A DNA stretch of 6,122 nucleotides from Spirochaetaceae bacterium (GCA_031278575.1 JAITKD010000153.1:1-6122); one strand, 5' to 3'; counted from the stretch's first letter, positions 1-5,784 are shown. Numbers and translations are program-made. Notes: generated from the letters alone by a model not told the origin.

Positions 1-8
1 CCGTTCCC

Positions 9-1643
9 CTATAACTGCAGCCGTTCCGCGTGATGATAGGCTTCGGCCCGCAGGGCTTTGACGGATTCGTCCGCCAGGTAGTCGTCGAAGGGCATCATCC
101 GGTCGATAAGGCCGGCGGGGGTTATTTCGATGATCCGGTTGGCTATGGAGTTGACGAATTCGTGGTCGTGGGAGTTAAAGAGGATTACCCCGGTAAATTC
201 CACAAGGCCGTTGTTCAGGGCGGTGATCGCCTCCAGGTCCAGGTGGTTGGTGGGCTCGTCAAAGATAAGGACGTTGGCCCCGGAAAGCATCATCCGGGCC
301 AGCATACACCGGACCTTTTCCCCCCCGGAAAGGACGTTCACGGGCTTCAGGGCCTCTTCCCCGGAAAAGAGCATCCTCCCCAGGAAACTCCGCACATAGG
401 TTTCGTCCTGGTCCGGGGAATACCCCTTGAGCCATTCGGTGATGGAGCGGGTGGAGTTGAACAGGGCGCTGTTTTCCCGGGGGAAATAGGAGAAGGCCGT
501 GGTCTGACCCCAGTAGTAGTCCCCGGAATCGGCCTTTTGTTCCCCGGTAATGATGTCGAACAGGGCGGATTTTGCCCCGTGTTCAATCCCCACGAAGGCG
601 ATTTTATCCCCCCGGTTTACCGTCAGGGTAAAATCCGTGAGGAATTCCCTTCCCCCGGATGAAAGGGAGAGTTTTTCTATTCTGAGGACGTTGTTCCCGA
701 TGTCCCGGCCGGGTTTAAAGGCCGCATAGGGGAATTTACGGCTCGTAACGGCGATATTTTCCAGGTCCAGCTTTTCCAGAACTTTTTTACGGCTCGTGGC
801 TTGACGGCTCTTGGCGGCGTTGGAGGCAAAACGCTGGATGAATTCCCGCAATTCCCGGGCCTTTTCCTCCCGCTTTTTAAGCTGATCCCGGGCCTGGCGC
901 TGGAGCATCTGACTCATCTGGTACCAAAAGTCGTAGTTCCCCGAATAGAGGGTGATCTTACCGAAGTCGATGTCGCAGATATGGGTACACACCGCGTTGA
1001 GGAAGTGGCGGTCGTGGGACACCACGATCACCGTGTTGGGAAAATCAATGAGAAAATCCTCAAGCCAGGCAATGGATTCCAGGTCCAGGCCGTTGGTGGG
1101 TTCGTCCAGGAGGAGGATGTCCGGGCTCCCAAAGAGCGCCTGGGCGAGGAGGACCCGGACCTTTTTGGATTCGTCCAGTTCCGCCATGGTTTTACCCTGG
1201 TCGGCCTCCTCCAGGCCCAGCCCCGAGAGGAGCTGCCCCGCTTGGGCCTCGGCCTCCCAGCCCCCCAGGTCGGCAAAGTCGGCCTCCAGTTCGCTGGCCC
1301 GCATACCGTCTTCCTCGGTAAAATCTTCCTTGGCGTAAACGGCCTCCCGCTCCTTCTGAACCCCGTACAGTTTGGGGTAGCCCATGATCACCGTCTCCTG
1401 GACGGAGAATTCCTCAAAGGCAAAGTGATCCTGTTTGAGGACGGCGATCCGCTGGCCCGGGCTGAGCGCAATTTCCCCCCGGTCGTGTTCTATTTCGCCG
1501 GAGAGGATTTTCAGAAAGGTGGATTTCCCCGCGCCGTTGGCCCCGATGACGCCGTAACAGTTTCCGGGGGTAAATTTGAGGGTAACGTCCTTAAAAAGGG
1601 TCCGTTCCCCAAATTTAAGGCTTATATCGGCAAGGGCGATCAC
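9..1643 (-). CDS. ykpA: ABC-F family ATPase, YkpA/YbiT type (ribosome-associated)
   Basis: Complete 544-residue protein with two ABC ATPase domains and no membrane segment, the layout of ABC-F translation factors that bind the ribosome near the E site. NBD1 has Walker A GANGAGKST (34-42), Q-loop Q71, Walker B ILLLDE (176-181) and switch His210. Its signature region reads LDESKK (156-161) instead of LSGGQ. A charged helical linker (about 240-310) carries the ABC-F-like segment SNAAKSRQATSRKK. NBD2 has a degenerate Walker A, GIEHGAKS (352-359), a normal LSGGEK signature (438-443), Walker B VLIFDE (458-463) and switch His492. Both catalytic glutamates (E181, E463) are present. The pattern fits the YkpA/YbiT subgroup, recalled from memory. 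The start is GTG at 1643-1641, overlapping by one base the TAG stop of the upstream helicase. A weak AAAGGGG lies 8 nt upstream. The stop is TAG at 11-9, so the C-terminus is intact. The terminator lies outside the window. Confidence 0.93.
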   Translation of the reverse strand: MIALADISLKFGERTLFKDVTLKFTPGNCYGVIGANGAGKSTFLKILSGEIEHDRGEIALSPGQRIAVLKQDHFAFEEFSVQETVIMGYPKLYGVQKEREAVYAKEDFTEEDGMRASELEADFADLGGWEAEAQAGQLLSGLGLEEADQGKTMAELDESKKVRVLLAQALFGSPDILLLDEPTNGLDLESIAWLEDFLIDFPNTVIVVSHDRHFLNAVCTHICDIDFGKITLYSGNYDFWYQMSQMLQRQARDQLKKREEKARELREFIQRFASNAAKSRQATSRKKVLEKLDLENIAVTSRKFPYAAFKPGRDIGNNVLRIEKLSLSSGGREFLTDFTLTVNRGDKIAFVGIEHGAKSALFDIITGEQKADSGDYYWGQTTAFSYFPRENSALFNSTRSITEWLKGYSPDQDETYVRSFLGRMLFSGEEALKPVNVLSGGEKVRCMLARMMLSGANVLIFDEPTNHLDLEAITALNNGLVEFTGVILFNSHDHEFVNSIANRIIEITPAGLIDRMMPFDDYLADESVKALRAEAYHHAERLQL

Positions 1644-3451
1644 TATTTGGACCCCTTTGAGGGGTCTCCGCCCCGGGATTTCTTAAAAAGACCGGCGATC
1701 CGGGCGAGGATCCCGGTTTTTTGGGATCCGGTCCCGGAAGGAACGGATACCGCCGGGGGTTGTTTCGCCGGGCCTTTTCCGGCGGGATTTTTTTCCCCGG
1801 CCCGGTTCGGCCCGGATTTTCCCGGAGGGTTGTCCCGGCCCGGTCCGGCCTTACGGCCTTCGCCGGTACGGGGGGCCTCATGATGCCGGGATCTGTTCCG
1901 GCGCCGGGATTTCTGGGCGTAGGCCCCTTCACCGCCCCCGGTCTCACCGGCGGCAGGGGGGCGCTGCCCGGATCTCCGGGCAGGACGGGCCCCTTCCCCG
2001 GCGGCTTCCGGCTTCTCCGGGGAAGAATCGTATTTCTGTTTGTAATAGGCCATCCGCTCATCAAAGGAAAGCCGGGAAAGCTCCCCGGAAGTACCGGGAG
2101 CCGCCGGGGAAGGGGTAGGGGAAGGGGCTCCCCTTCTCCGGCCTTGCCGGTCCTCGCCCCGGCCCCGGCCTTCTCCCCGGTTCCTGCCGGGCCCGGCGGA
2201 ACGGCCTTCACCGGACCGTCCCCCCTCCCGGCGTCTTCCGTCTCCCCGGCGCTTGTCCCGGTCGTCATACCGGTCGTCATAGGAATCGGTATGGATCCGC
2301 ATTCCCCGGCTTTTATCTTCACCGTAGAGGTCTTCCCGGGCTATTTCCGAGGGGATCTTTTTCCCGATGTATTTTTCAATGGCGGGCAATTCATAAACAT
2401 CCTGTTCACTGGCCAGGGTGATGGCCCTGCCGGTTTTACCCGCCCGGGCGGTTCGGCCTATGCGGTGGACGTAATTTTCCGCTTCCACCGGGAGGTCGTA
2501 GTTCACCACCAGGGCAAGCCCCTCAATGTCCAGACCCCGGGCGGCCACGTCGGTGGCCACCAGAAAGTGGATCCGGCCCGCCTTAATATCGTCGATGATC
2601 TTGAGCCGCTTGATCTGGGGCAGATCCCCGATGATAAATTCACAGTCAATCCCGTTGATCCGCAGCCGTTTGGCCACGATTTCTGTATAACGTTTTGTAT
2701 TACAAAAAACAATGGCGCTTTCGGGCTTTTCCCGTTCCATGATGCCGATAAGGAACCGCATCTTGTCGTCGCTGGGGACATGGTAGAGGATCTGTTCCAC
2801 CTCGTCCACGGTAACCGTCTCCGGGGCGATTTCGATTTCCAGGGGGGATTTGGTGTATTCCCAGGCAAGGTTTTTGACCCAGGCGTTGAGGGTGGCGCTG
2901 AAAAGCATGGTCTGGCGGCGGTCCACCGGGGGTACCACCTTGATGAGCTTCCGCAGATCCGGGTAAAAACCCATGTCAAACATCCGGTCCGCCTCATCCA
3001 GGACCAAAAAGGCGATATCCATGAGGTTCATCTGGCCGGAACTGTTGAGGTCGAGTACCCGGCCGGGGGTCCCCACAAGAATCTGCACGTTGTCCTTGAG
3101 GATCCGCTGCTGCTGGGCGTATCCGACTCCGCCGTAGAAGCTCCCCACCGTGAAGGGCAGGTGTTTTCCCAGGAGCTTGGCCTCTTCCTCAACCTGGACG
3201 GCCAGTTCCCTGGTGGGAACCATGATGAGGGCCTTTTTCCCATGGAGGAGGGACTCGGTGAGGAGGCGCTGAAAAATAACCACTAAAAAGGCCGCGGTTT
3301 TCCCGGTCCCGGTCTGGGATTGAACGTAGAGATCGTGGCCTCCAAAGGCGTTGATAAGAACCTGTTCCTGAACCGGCATACAGGCGATATATTCCGCATC
3401 AACAAGCCCCCGTTGGAGGTCGGGGTGTAGGTTAAATTCTTTAAATTCCAT
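1643..3451 (-). CDS. RhlB-like DEAD-box RNA helicase with long Gly/Arg/Pro-rich tail
   Basis: A 602-residue ATP-dependent RNA helicase. The core holds Q-motif Gln28, motif I SQTGTGKT (45-52), Ia PTREL (79-83), Ib TPGR (128-131), II DEAD (152-155), III SAT (185-187), IV IVFCNT (247-252), V around VATDVAARGLDI (298-309) and VI HRIGRTAR (329-336). Segments GDLPQIKRL and LPAIEKYIGKKIP resemble RhlB, which in enterobacteria works with RNase E; this is from memory, and orthology is not proven. Motif I has Ser45 where Ala is usual, and Met25 replaces the usual Thr before Pro-x-Gln. Residues from about 380 form a basic, low-complexity, probably disordered tail, with two less degenerate islands: LSFDERMAYYKQKYD (461-475) and a C-terminal cationic helix-like segment, GILARIAGLFKKSR (580-593). 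An in-frame TAG at 3460-3458 pins the start at ATG 3451. No Shine-Dalgarno precedes it. First gene of an operon with the ABC-F gene. Confidence 0.95.
   Translation of the reverse strand: MEFKEFNLHPDLQRGLVDAEYIACMPVQEQVLINAFGGHDLYVQSQTGTGKTAAFLVVIFQRLLTESLLHGKKALIMVPTRELAVQVEEEAKLLGKHLPFTVGSFYGGVGYAQQQRILKDNVQILVGTPGRVLDLNSSGQMNLMDIAFLVLDEADRMFDMGFYPDLRKLIKVVPPVDRRQTMLFSATLNAWVKNLAWEYTKSPLEIEIAPETVTVDEVEQILYHVPSDDKMRFLIGIMEREKPESAIVFCNTKRYTEIVAKRLRINGIDCEFIIGDLPQIKRLKIIDDIKAGRIHFLVATDVAARGLDIEGLALVVNYDLPVEAENYVHRIGRTARAGKTGRAITLASEQDVYELPAIEKYIGKKIPSEIAREDLYGEDKSRGMRIHTDSYDDRYDDRDKRRGDGRRREGGRSGEGRSAGPGRNRGEGRGRGEDRQGRRRGAPSPTPSPAAPGTSGELSRLSFDERMAYYKQKYDSSPEKPEAAGEGARPARRSGQRPPAAGETGGGEGAYAQKSRRRNRSRHHEAPRTGEGRKAGPGRDNPPGKSGPNRAGEKNPAGKGPAKQPPAVSVPSGTGSQKTGILARIAGLFKKSRGGDPSKGSK
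1650..1666 (-). promoter_or_regulatory. Hairpin covering the weak RBS of the ABC-F gene
   Basis: On the mRNA strand GACCCC and GGGGTC pair as a perfect 6-bp stem around the 5-nt loop TCAAA. The 3' arm contains most of the only Shine-Dalgarno-like run (AAAGGGG, 1658-1652) before the ABC-F GTG start at 1643. The hairpin lies within the last codons of the helicase gene, so ribosomes finishing the helicase would melt it. Together with the TAG/GTG one-base overlap this suggests translational coupling. The sequence is seen; the coupling is inference. Confidence 0.5.
2106..2127 (+). other. Perfect four-run G-quadruplex motif (i-motif on the opposite strand)
   Basis: Four GGGG runs (2106-2109, 2112-2115, 2118-2121, 2124-2127) are separated by the two-base spacers AA, TA and AA. 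This is a canonical intramolecular quadruplex sequence with potential for four tetrads and very short loops. It is on the template strand of the helicase gene. The mRNA carries the C-rich complement, encoding the Pro/Ser/Thr segment APSPTPSP near residues 442-449. Whether it folds in the cell, and whether it slows RNA polymerase, cannot be told from sequence. Confidence 0.75.
2258..2281 (-). repeat. Two perfect tandem copies of a 12-bp unit in the helicase tail
   Basis: The 12-base unit CCGGTCGTCATA (plus-strand reading) occurs at 2258-2269 and again at 2270-2281 with no mismatch. It is in frame and encodes YDDR-YDDR at residues 391-398, at the junction between the helicase core and the basic tail. 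A multiple of three lets copy number change without breaking the frame. Such a slippage-prone unit fits a rapidly evolving disordered linker. No function is claimed. Confidence 0.7.
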
Positions 3452-3462
3452 ATTGTTCTATA

Positions 3463-3491
3463 GTTATACCGGTTTTTTACGGTTATGTGTA
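3463..3491 (-). promoter_or_regulatory. Candidate sigma70-type promoter of the helicase/ABC-F operon
   Basis: On the minus strand, TACACA (3491-3486, four of six matches to TTGACA) is followed after exactly 17 bases by TATAAC (3468-3463, five of six matches to TATAAT). Only 11 bases separate the -10 hexamer from the ATG at 3451, so transcription starting 6-8 bases downstream would give a leader of about 3-5 nt. This agrees with the absence of a Shine-Dalgarno before the helicase. No start-site data are available; a promoter further upstream giving a longer leader is possible. Confidence 0.5.
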
Positions 3492-3576
3492 GGGGGAGAA
3501 GGGAAAAGAAGCCGATAAAAACCAATTTATCTTCGATTTTTCTACGGCATGGTTAATCCCCCGGATTTACGGGAAA

Positions 3577-3605
3577 CCTGTCTCCGGGGGAGCCCCGGAG
3601 ACGGG
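3577..3605. other. Strong 13-bp stem-loop in the divergent intergenic region
   Basis: CCTGTCTCCGGGG (3577-3589) pairs with CCCCGGAGACGGG (3593-3605) around the 3-nt loop GAG, with one G-T wobble. On the plus strand a T-rich patch, TTTTATT, begins eight bases after the stem. On the minus strand TTTCCC follows the stem directly. Either could be a weak intrinsic terminator, but no known gene reads into it from either side. It could instead belong to an unannotated transcript or a DNA-level palindromic element. Confidence 0.6.
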
Positions 3606-3630
3606 CAGGGGAATTTTATTGGGGGCGCAT

Positions 3631-3675
3631 CCGGCCGGTTACCCGGCCGGACCGGGCTTTCCGCTCCCCGCGGGG
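3631..3675. repeat. GC-rich palindrome pair in the divergent intergenic region
   Basis: CCGGCCGG occurs at 3631-3638 and again at 3643-3650. The word is self-complementary, so the copies form an 8-bp stem with a TTAC tetraloop. It is followed by the 10-base palindrome CCCCGCGGGG at 3666-3675. With the stem-loop at 3577-3605 and a short CCCG/CGGG arm pair at 3560-3573, most of 3560-3675 is palindromic. No protein-coding content or known RNA family is recognised here. Confidence 0.6.
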
Positions 3676-3691
3676 AACCTCTTTCTCCCCT

Positions 3692-3720
3692 ATGACAGCG
3701 GTAAACCGGCCCTATAGGAT
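3692..3720 (+). promoter_or_regulatory. Possible distal promoter of pckG
   Basis: ATGACA (3692-3697, five of six matches to TTGACA) is separated by 17 bases from TAGGAT (3715-3720, four of six matches to TATAAT). It would start transcription near 3727 and give a leader of about 95 nt. It is weaker at -10 than the proximal candidate at 3777-3782. Both, one or neither may be used. Confidence 0.25.
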
Positions 3721-3776
3721 TCCATGCGTTTATCCGGTATTTTATCCCTTGAGTTTTATCTTTTTTTTTAATACCT

Positions 3777-3782
3777 TATAAT
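3777..3782 (+). promoter_or_regulatory. Proximal -10 element of the pckG promoter with overlapping palindrome
   Basis: A perfect TATAAT lies 39 bases before the pckG ATG, implying a leader of about 30-35 nt that contains the ribosome binding site. A convincing -35 is missing: the 17-base position holds TTTTAT, and the better TTGAGT (3749-3754) is 22 bases away. A run of nine T (3761-3769) fills the spacer. The -10 sits inside the inverted repeat CTTAT-a-ATAAG (3775-3785). Such an arrangement would suit a repressor operator, but no regulator family is recognised. Confidence 0.5.
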
Positions 3783-3810
3783 AAGAAATAGTTTTTAAGT
3801 GTAATTACGT

Positions 3811-3816
3811 AAGGAG
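3811..3816 (+). promoter_or_regulatory. Ribosome binding site of pckG
   Basis: AAGGAG is separated from the ATG at 3822 by five bases (TATCC), a near-ideal Shine-Dalgarno. An in-frame TAA at 3810-3812 lies directly upstream, so the start cannot be further 5'. The contrast with the leader-poor helicase start across the same intergenic region is clear. Confidence 0.9.
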
Positions 3817-3821
3817 TATCC

Positions 3822-5642
3822 ATGAAAGTACAAGAACTTAAACACCCCGGCCTTAAAAAGTGGGTGGAAGAGGCGGCGGTCCTGATGACCCCCGATTCGG
3901 TGGAGGTTTGTGACGGCAGTCAGGCCGAATATGACCGGATGATTAAAATCACCATCGACGCCGGGCTGGCAACCCCCCTCAACCCCCAAAAATTGCCGGG
4001 TTGTGTGCTTTTCCGTTCCGACCCTTCCGATGTGGCCCGGGTGGAAAACCGGACCTATATTGCCTCGGAAAAGAAGGAGGACGCCGGACCCACCAACAAC
4101 TGGATAGACCCGGCGGAACTCAAAAAAACCATGACCGAACTCTACCGGGGCAGCATGAAGGGCCGTACCATGTACGTAATCCCCTTCTCCATGGGGCCGG
4201 TGGGTTCCGATATCGCCAAAATTGGGGTGGAGATCACCGATTCCCCCTATGTGGTGGCAAATATGCATATCATGACCCGGGTGGGGACCAAGGTGTTGGA
4301 GGTATTGGGCGGCGACGGCTACTATGTGCCCTGCTTCCATTCCGTGGGCAAGCCCCTGGCCCCCGGGGAAAAGGACGCGGGCAAGTGGCCTTGCGCGCCC
4401 CTGGACAAAAAATATATTTCCCATTTCCCCGAAACCCGGGAAATCTGGTCCTACGGTTCGGGTTACGGCGGCAACGCCCTTTTGGGGAAAAAGTGCCTGG
4501 CCCTGCGGATCGCCAGCGTCCTCGCCCGGGACGAGGGCTGGCTCGCGGAACATATGCTGATCCTCAAGATCACCAACCCCCAGGGGGAGGTAAAATACAT
4601 CACCGGCGCCTTCCCTTCGGCCTGCGGTAAAACGAACCTGGCCATGCTCATCCCGACCCTTCCCGGCTGGAAGGTGGAAACCGTGGGGGACGATATCGCC
4701 TGGATGAAGTTCGGCGCCGACGGCAGGCTCTACGCCATCAACCCCGAGGCGGGATTCTTGGGGGTCGCCCCGGGGACCAACAACGACTCCAACCGGAACG
4801 CCATGGAGACCATCAAGAAGAACACCATCTACACCAACGTGGCCTTAACCGAAGATAAAAACGTCTGGTGGGAGGGGATCGGCTACGACGCCCCGGGGAA
4901 ACTCATCGACTGGAACGGCAACGAGTGGATCCAGGACAAGGGCAGCAAGGAGCAGAAACCCGCGGCCCATCCCAATTCCCGGTTTACCGGCCCCGCCAAA
5001 CAGTGCCCGGTGATCGCCAAGGAGTGGGAGGACCCCAAGGGGGTACCCATCAGCGCCTTCCTCTTTGGGGGCCGGCGGCCCAAGACCATCCCCCTCGTAA
5101 ACCAGGCAAAAAGCTGGGTCCACGGGGTTTTCATGGGCTCCATCGTGGGTTCCGAGGTAACCGCCGCGGCCCTGGACCTCAAAGCCGGTACCATCCGGCG
5201 GGACCCCTTCGCCATGCTCCCCTTCTGCGGCTACCACATGGGGGACTACTTTAAACACTGGATCAAAATCGGGCAGACCCACGACGAATCGAAACTCCCC
5301 AAGATCTTTTTTGTCAACTGGTTCCGCAAAAACGAGGCGGGTAAGTTCATCTGGCCCGGTTACGGGGAAAACTCCCGGGTCCTGGCCTGGATCTTCGACC
5401 GCTGCGCCGGGACGGGCAAGGCGGTGGACACCCCCATCGGCTTCCTTCCCACTCCGGACGCCATTGCCCGGCCCGCGGGGGTCGGCGAGGATGACCTGAA
5501 GGAGATCCTCAAGGTGGATATTGAAGGCTGGAAAGCGGAGATCGCCGATGTCCGGCAGAACCACTATCCCAAATTCGGGGACAAGCTCCCCAAAGAGTTA
5601 TACGCCGAATTGGACGCCATAGAAAAAAGGCTTGGCGTGTAG
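3822..5642 (+). CDS. pckG: Phosphoenolpyruvate carboxykinase, GTP-dependent
   Basis: A 606-residue cytosolic enzyme catalysing oxaloacetate + GTP to PEP + CO2 + GDP. It can serve gluconeogenesis or, in CO2-rich anaerobes, run backwards toward oxaloacetate and succinate; the direction here is not known. The GTP class is shown by length (rat enzyme about 622) and motifs: PEPCK-specific [15 protein letters not shown] (211-225), metal-ligand candidates Lys224, His244 and Asp291 (in GDDIAW), P-loop FPSACGKTN (264-272) with reactive-cysteine Cys268 and Lys270, substrate-side NSRFTGPA (385-392) and FGGRRP (415-420), lid region about 442-455, and guanine pocket [20 protein letters not shown] (499-518). 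Tyr514 occupies the position of rat Phe530, a conservative aromatic change. No broken motif is seen. The gene stands alone, divergent from the helicase operon and convergent with the next gene. Start ATG 3822 has a strong RBS and an adjacent upstream stop. Confidence 0.98.
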   Translation: MKVQELKHPGLKKWVEEAAVLMTPDSVEVCDGSQAEYDRMIKITIDAGLATPLNPQKLPGCVLFRSDPSDVARVENRTYIASEKKEDAGPTNNWIDPAELKKTMTELYRGSMKGRTMYVIPFSMGPVGSDIAKIGVEITDSPYVVANMHIMTRVGTKVLEVLGGDGYYVPCFHSVGKPLAPGEKDAGKWPCAPLDKKYISHFPETREIWSYGSGYGGNALLGKKCLALRIASVLARDEGWLAEHMLILKITNPQGEVKYITGAFPSACGKTNLAMLIPTLPGWKVETVGDDIAWMKFGADGRLYAINPEAGFLGVAPGTNNDSNRNAMETIKKNTIYTNVALTEDKNVWWEGIGYDAPGKLIDWNGNEWIQDKGSKEQKPAAHPNSRFTGPAKQCPVIAKEWEDPKGVPISAFLFGGRRPKTIPLVNQAKSWVHGVFMGSIVGSEVTAAALDLKAGTIRRDPFAMLPFCGYHMGDYFKHWIKIGQTHDESKLPKIFFVNWFRKNEAGKFIWPGYGENSRVLAWIFDRCAGTGKAVDTPIGFLPTPDAIARPAGVGEDDLKEILKVDIEGWKAEIADVRQNHYPKFGDKLPKELYAELDAIEKRLGV

Positions 5643-5702
5643 GGCGGTTATGCCCCCGGCAGGCTCAGGCATCGACCGGGGGACGCGCTTAGACAGGATT
5701 AA

Positions 5703-5736
5703 CCGGCGGGATTCGGCAGCTACCGGATCCCGCCGG
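5703..5736. terminator. Strong hairpin in the convergent intergenic region, probable terminator
   Basis: Positions 5703-5716 pair with 5723-5736 as a 14-bp stem (CCGGCGGGAT/ATCCCGCCGG plus a T-G wobble and CGG/CCG) closed by the 6-nt loop CAGCTA. It lies 61 bases after the pckG stop and 49 bases past the stop of the minus-strand gene. Neither side has a true T-run: plus continues CCCCTTACTC, minus continues TTAATCCTGTCT. The minus reading is the better intrinsic terminator, but the placement would suit shared use. A second, weaker pair, CCCCCGG/CCGGGGG (5653-5659/5676-5682), precedes it on the pckG side. Confidence 0.6.
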
Positions 5737-5784
5737 CCCCTTACTCACGGGTAACCCGGGTTATCCCTTGGGCAAAGCCGGGGA

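Noticed and set aside
1700..1722. Plus-strand terminator-like CCGGG/CCCGG stem followed by six T, antisense to the helicase end
   Set aside because: The stem is only 5 bp and lies within coding sequence (minus-strand codons for QKTGILAR). No plus-strand transcript is known here for it to terminate.
1715..1724. Run of six A in the helicase mRNA as a programmed frameshift site
   Set aside because: The frame is CAA-AAA-ACC, which is not the X-XXY-YYZ phase needed for classical -1 slippage. The zero frame continues cleanly to its stop.
801..1883. Plus-strand open frame (360 codons) antisense to the ABC-F gene and helicase tail
   Set aside because: Shadow of the ABC-F coding sequence: no recognisable domain, no ribosome binding site, and it spans the junction between two genuine genes on the other strand.
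1721..3286. Long plus-strand open frame (521 codons) antisense to the helicase gene
   Set aside because: It lies wholly opposite a gene with every DEAD-box motif. Its translation is a Gly/Pro-rich complement of those codons with no domain, and GC-rich codon use in this genome readily removes stops from the opposite strand.
3283..3525. Minus-strand 80-codon frame with a hydrophobic start, overlapping the helicase N-terminus
   Set aside because: It runs across the helicase promoter and into the helicase's first 50 codons in another frame, with no ribosome binding site. The helicase frame is the conserved one.
3692..3781. 29-codon plus-strand ORF upstream of pckG (begins MTAVNRPYRI), a possible leader peptide
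   Set aside because: No Shine-Dalgarno at proper spacing, and the better promoter candidate would exclude it from the mRNA. A Phe-rich end comes simply from the T-run.
3795..4553. Minus-strand open frame opposite the first part of pckG (and a similar one at 4845-5564)
   Set aside because: pckG has complete motifs throughout on the plus strand; these are stop-poor antisense frames from GC-rich codons.
5752..5763. Palindrome TAACCCGGGTTA as an operator
   Set aside because: It lies between two convergent gene ends with no promoter near, and CCCGGG-centred palindromes are expected given the CCGG excess.
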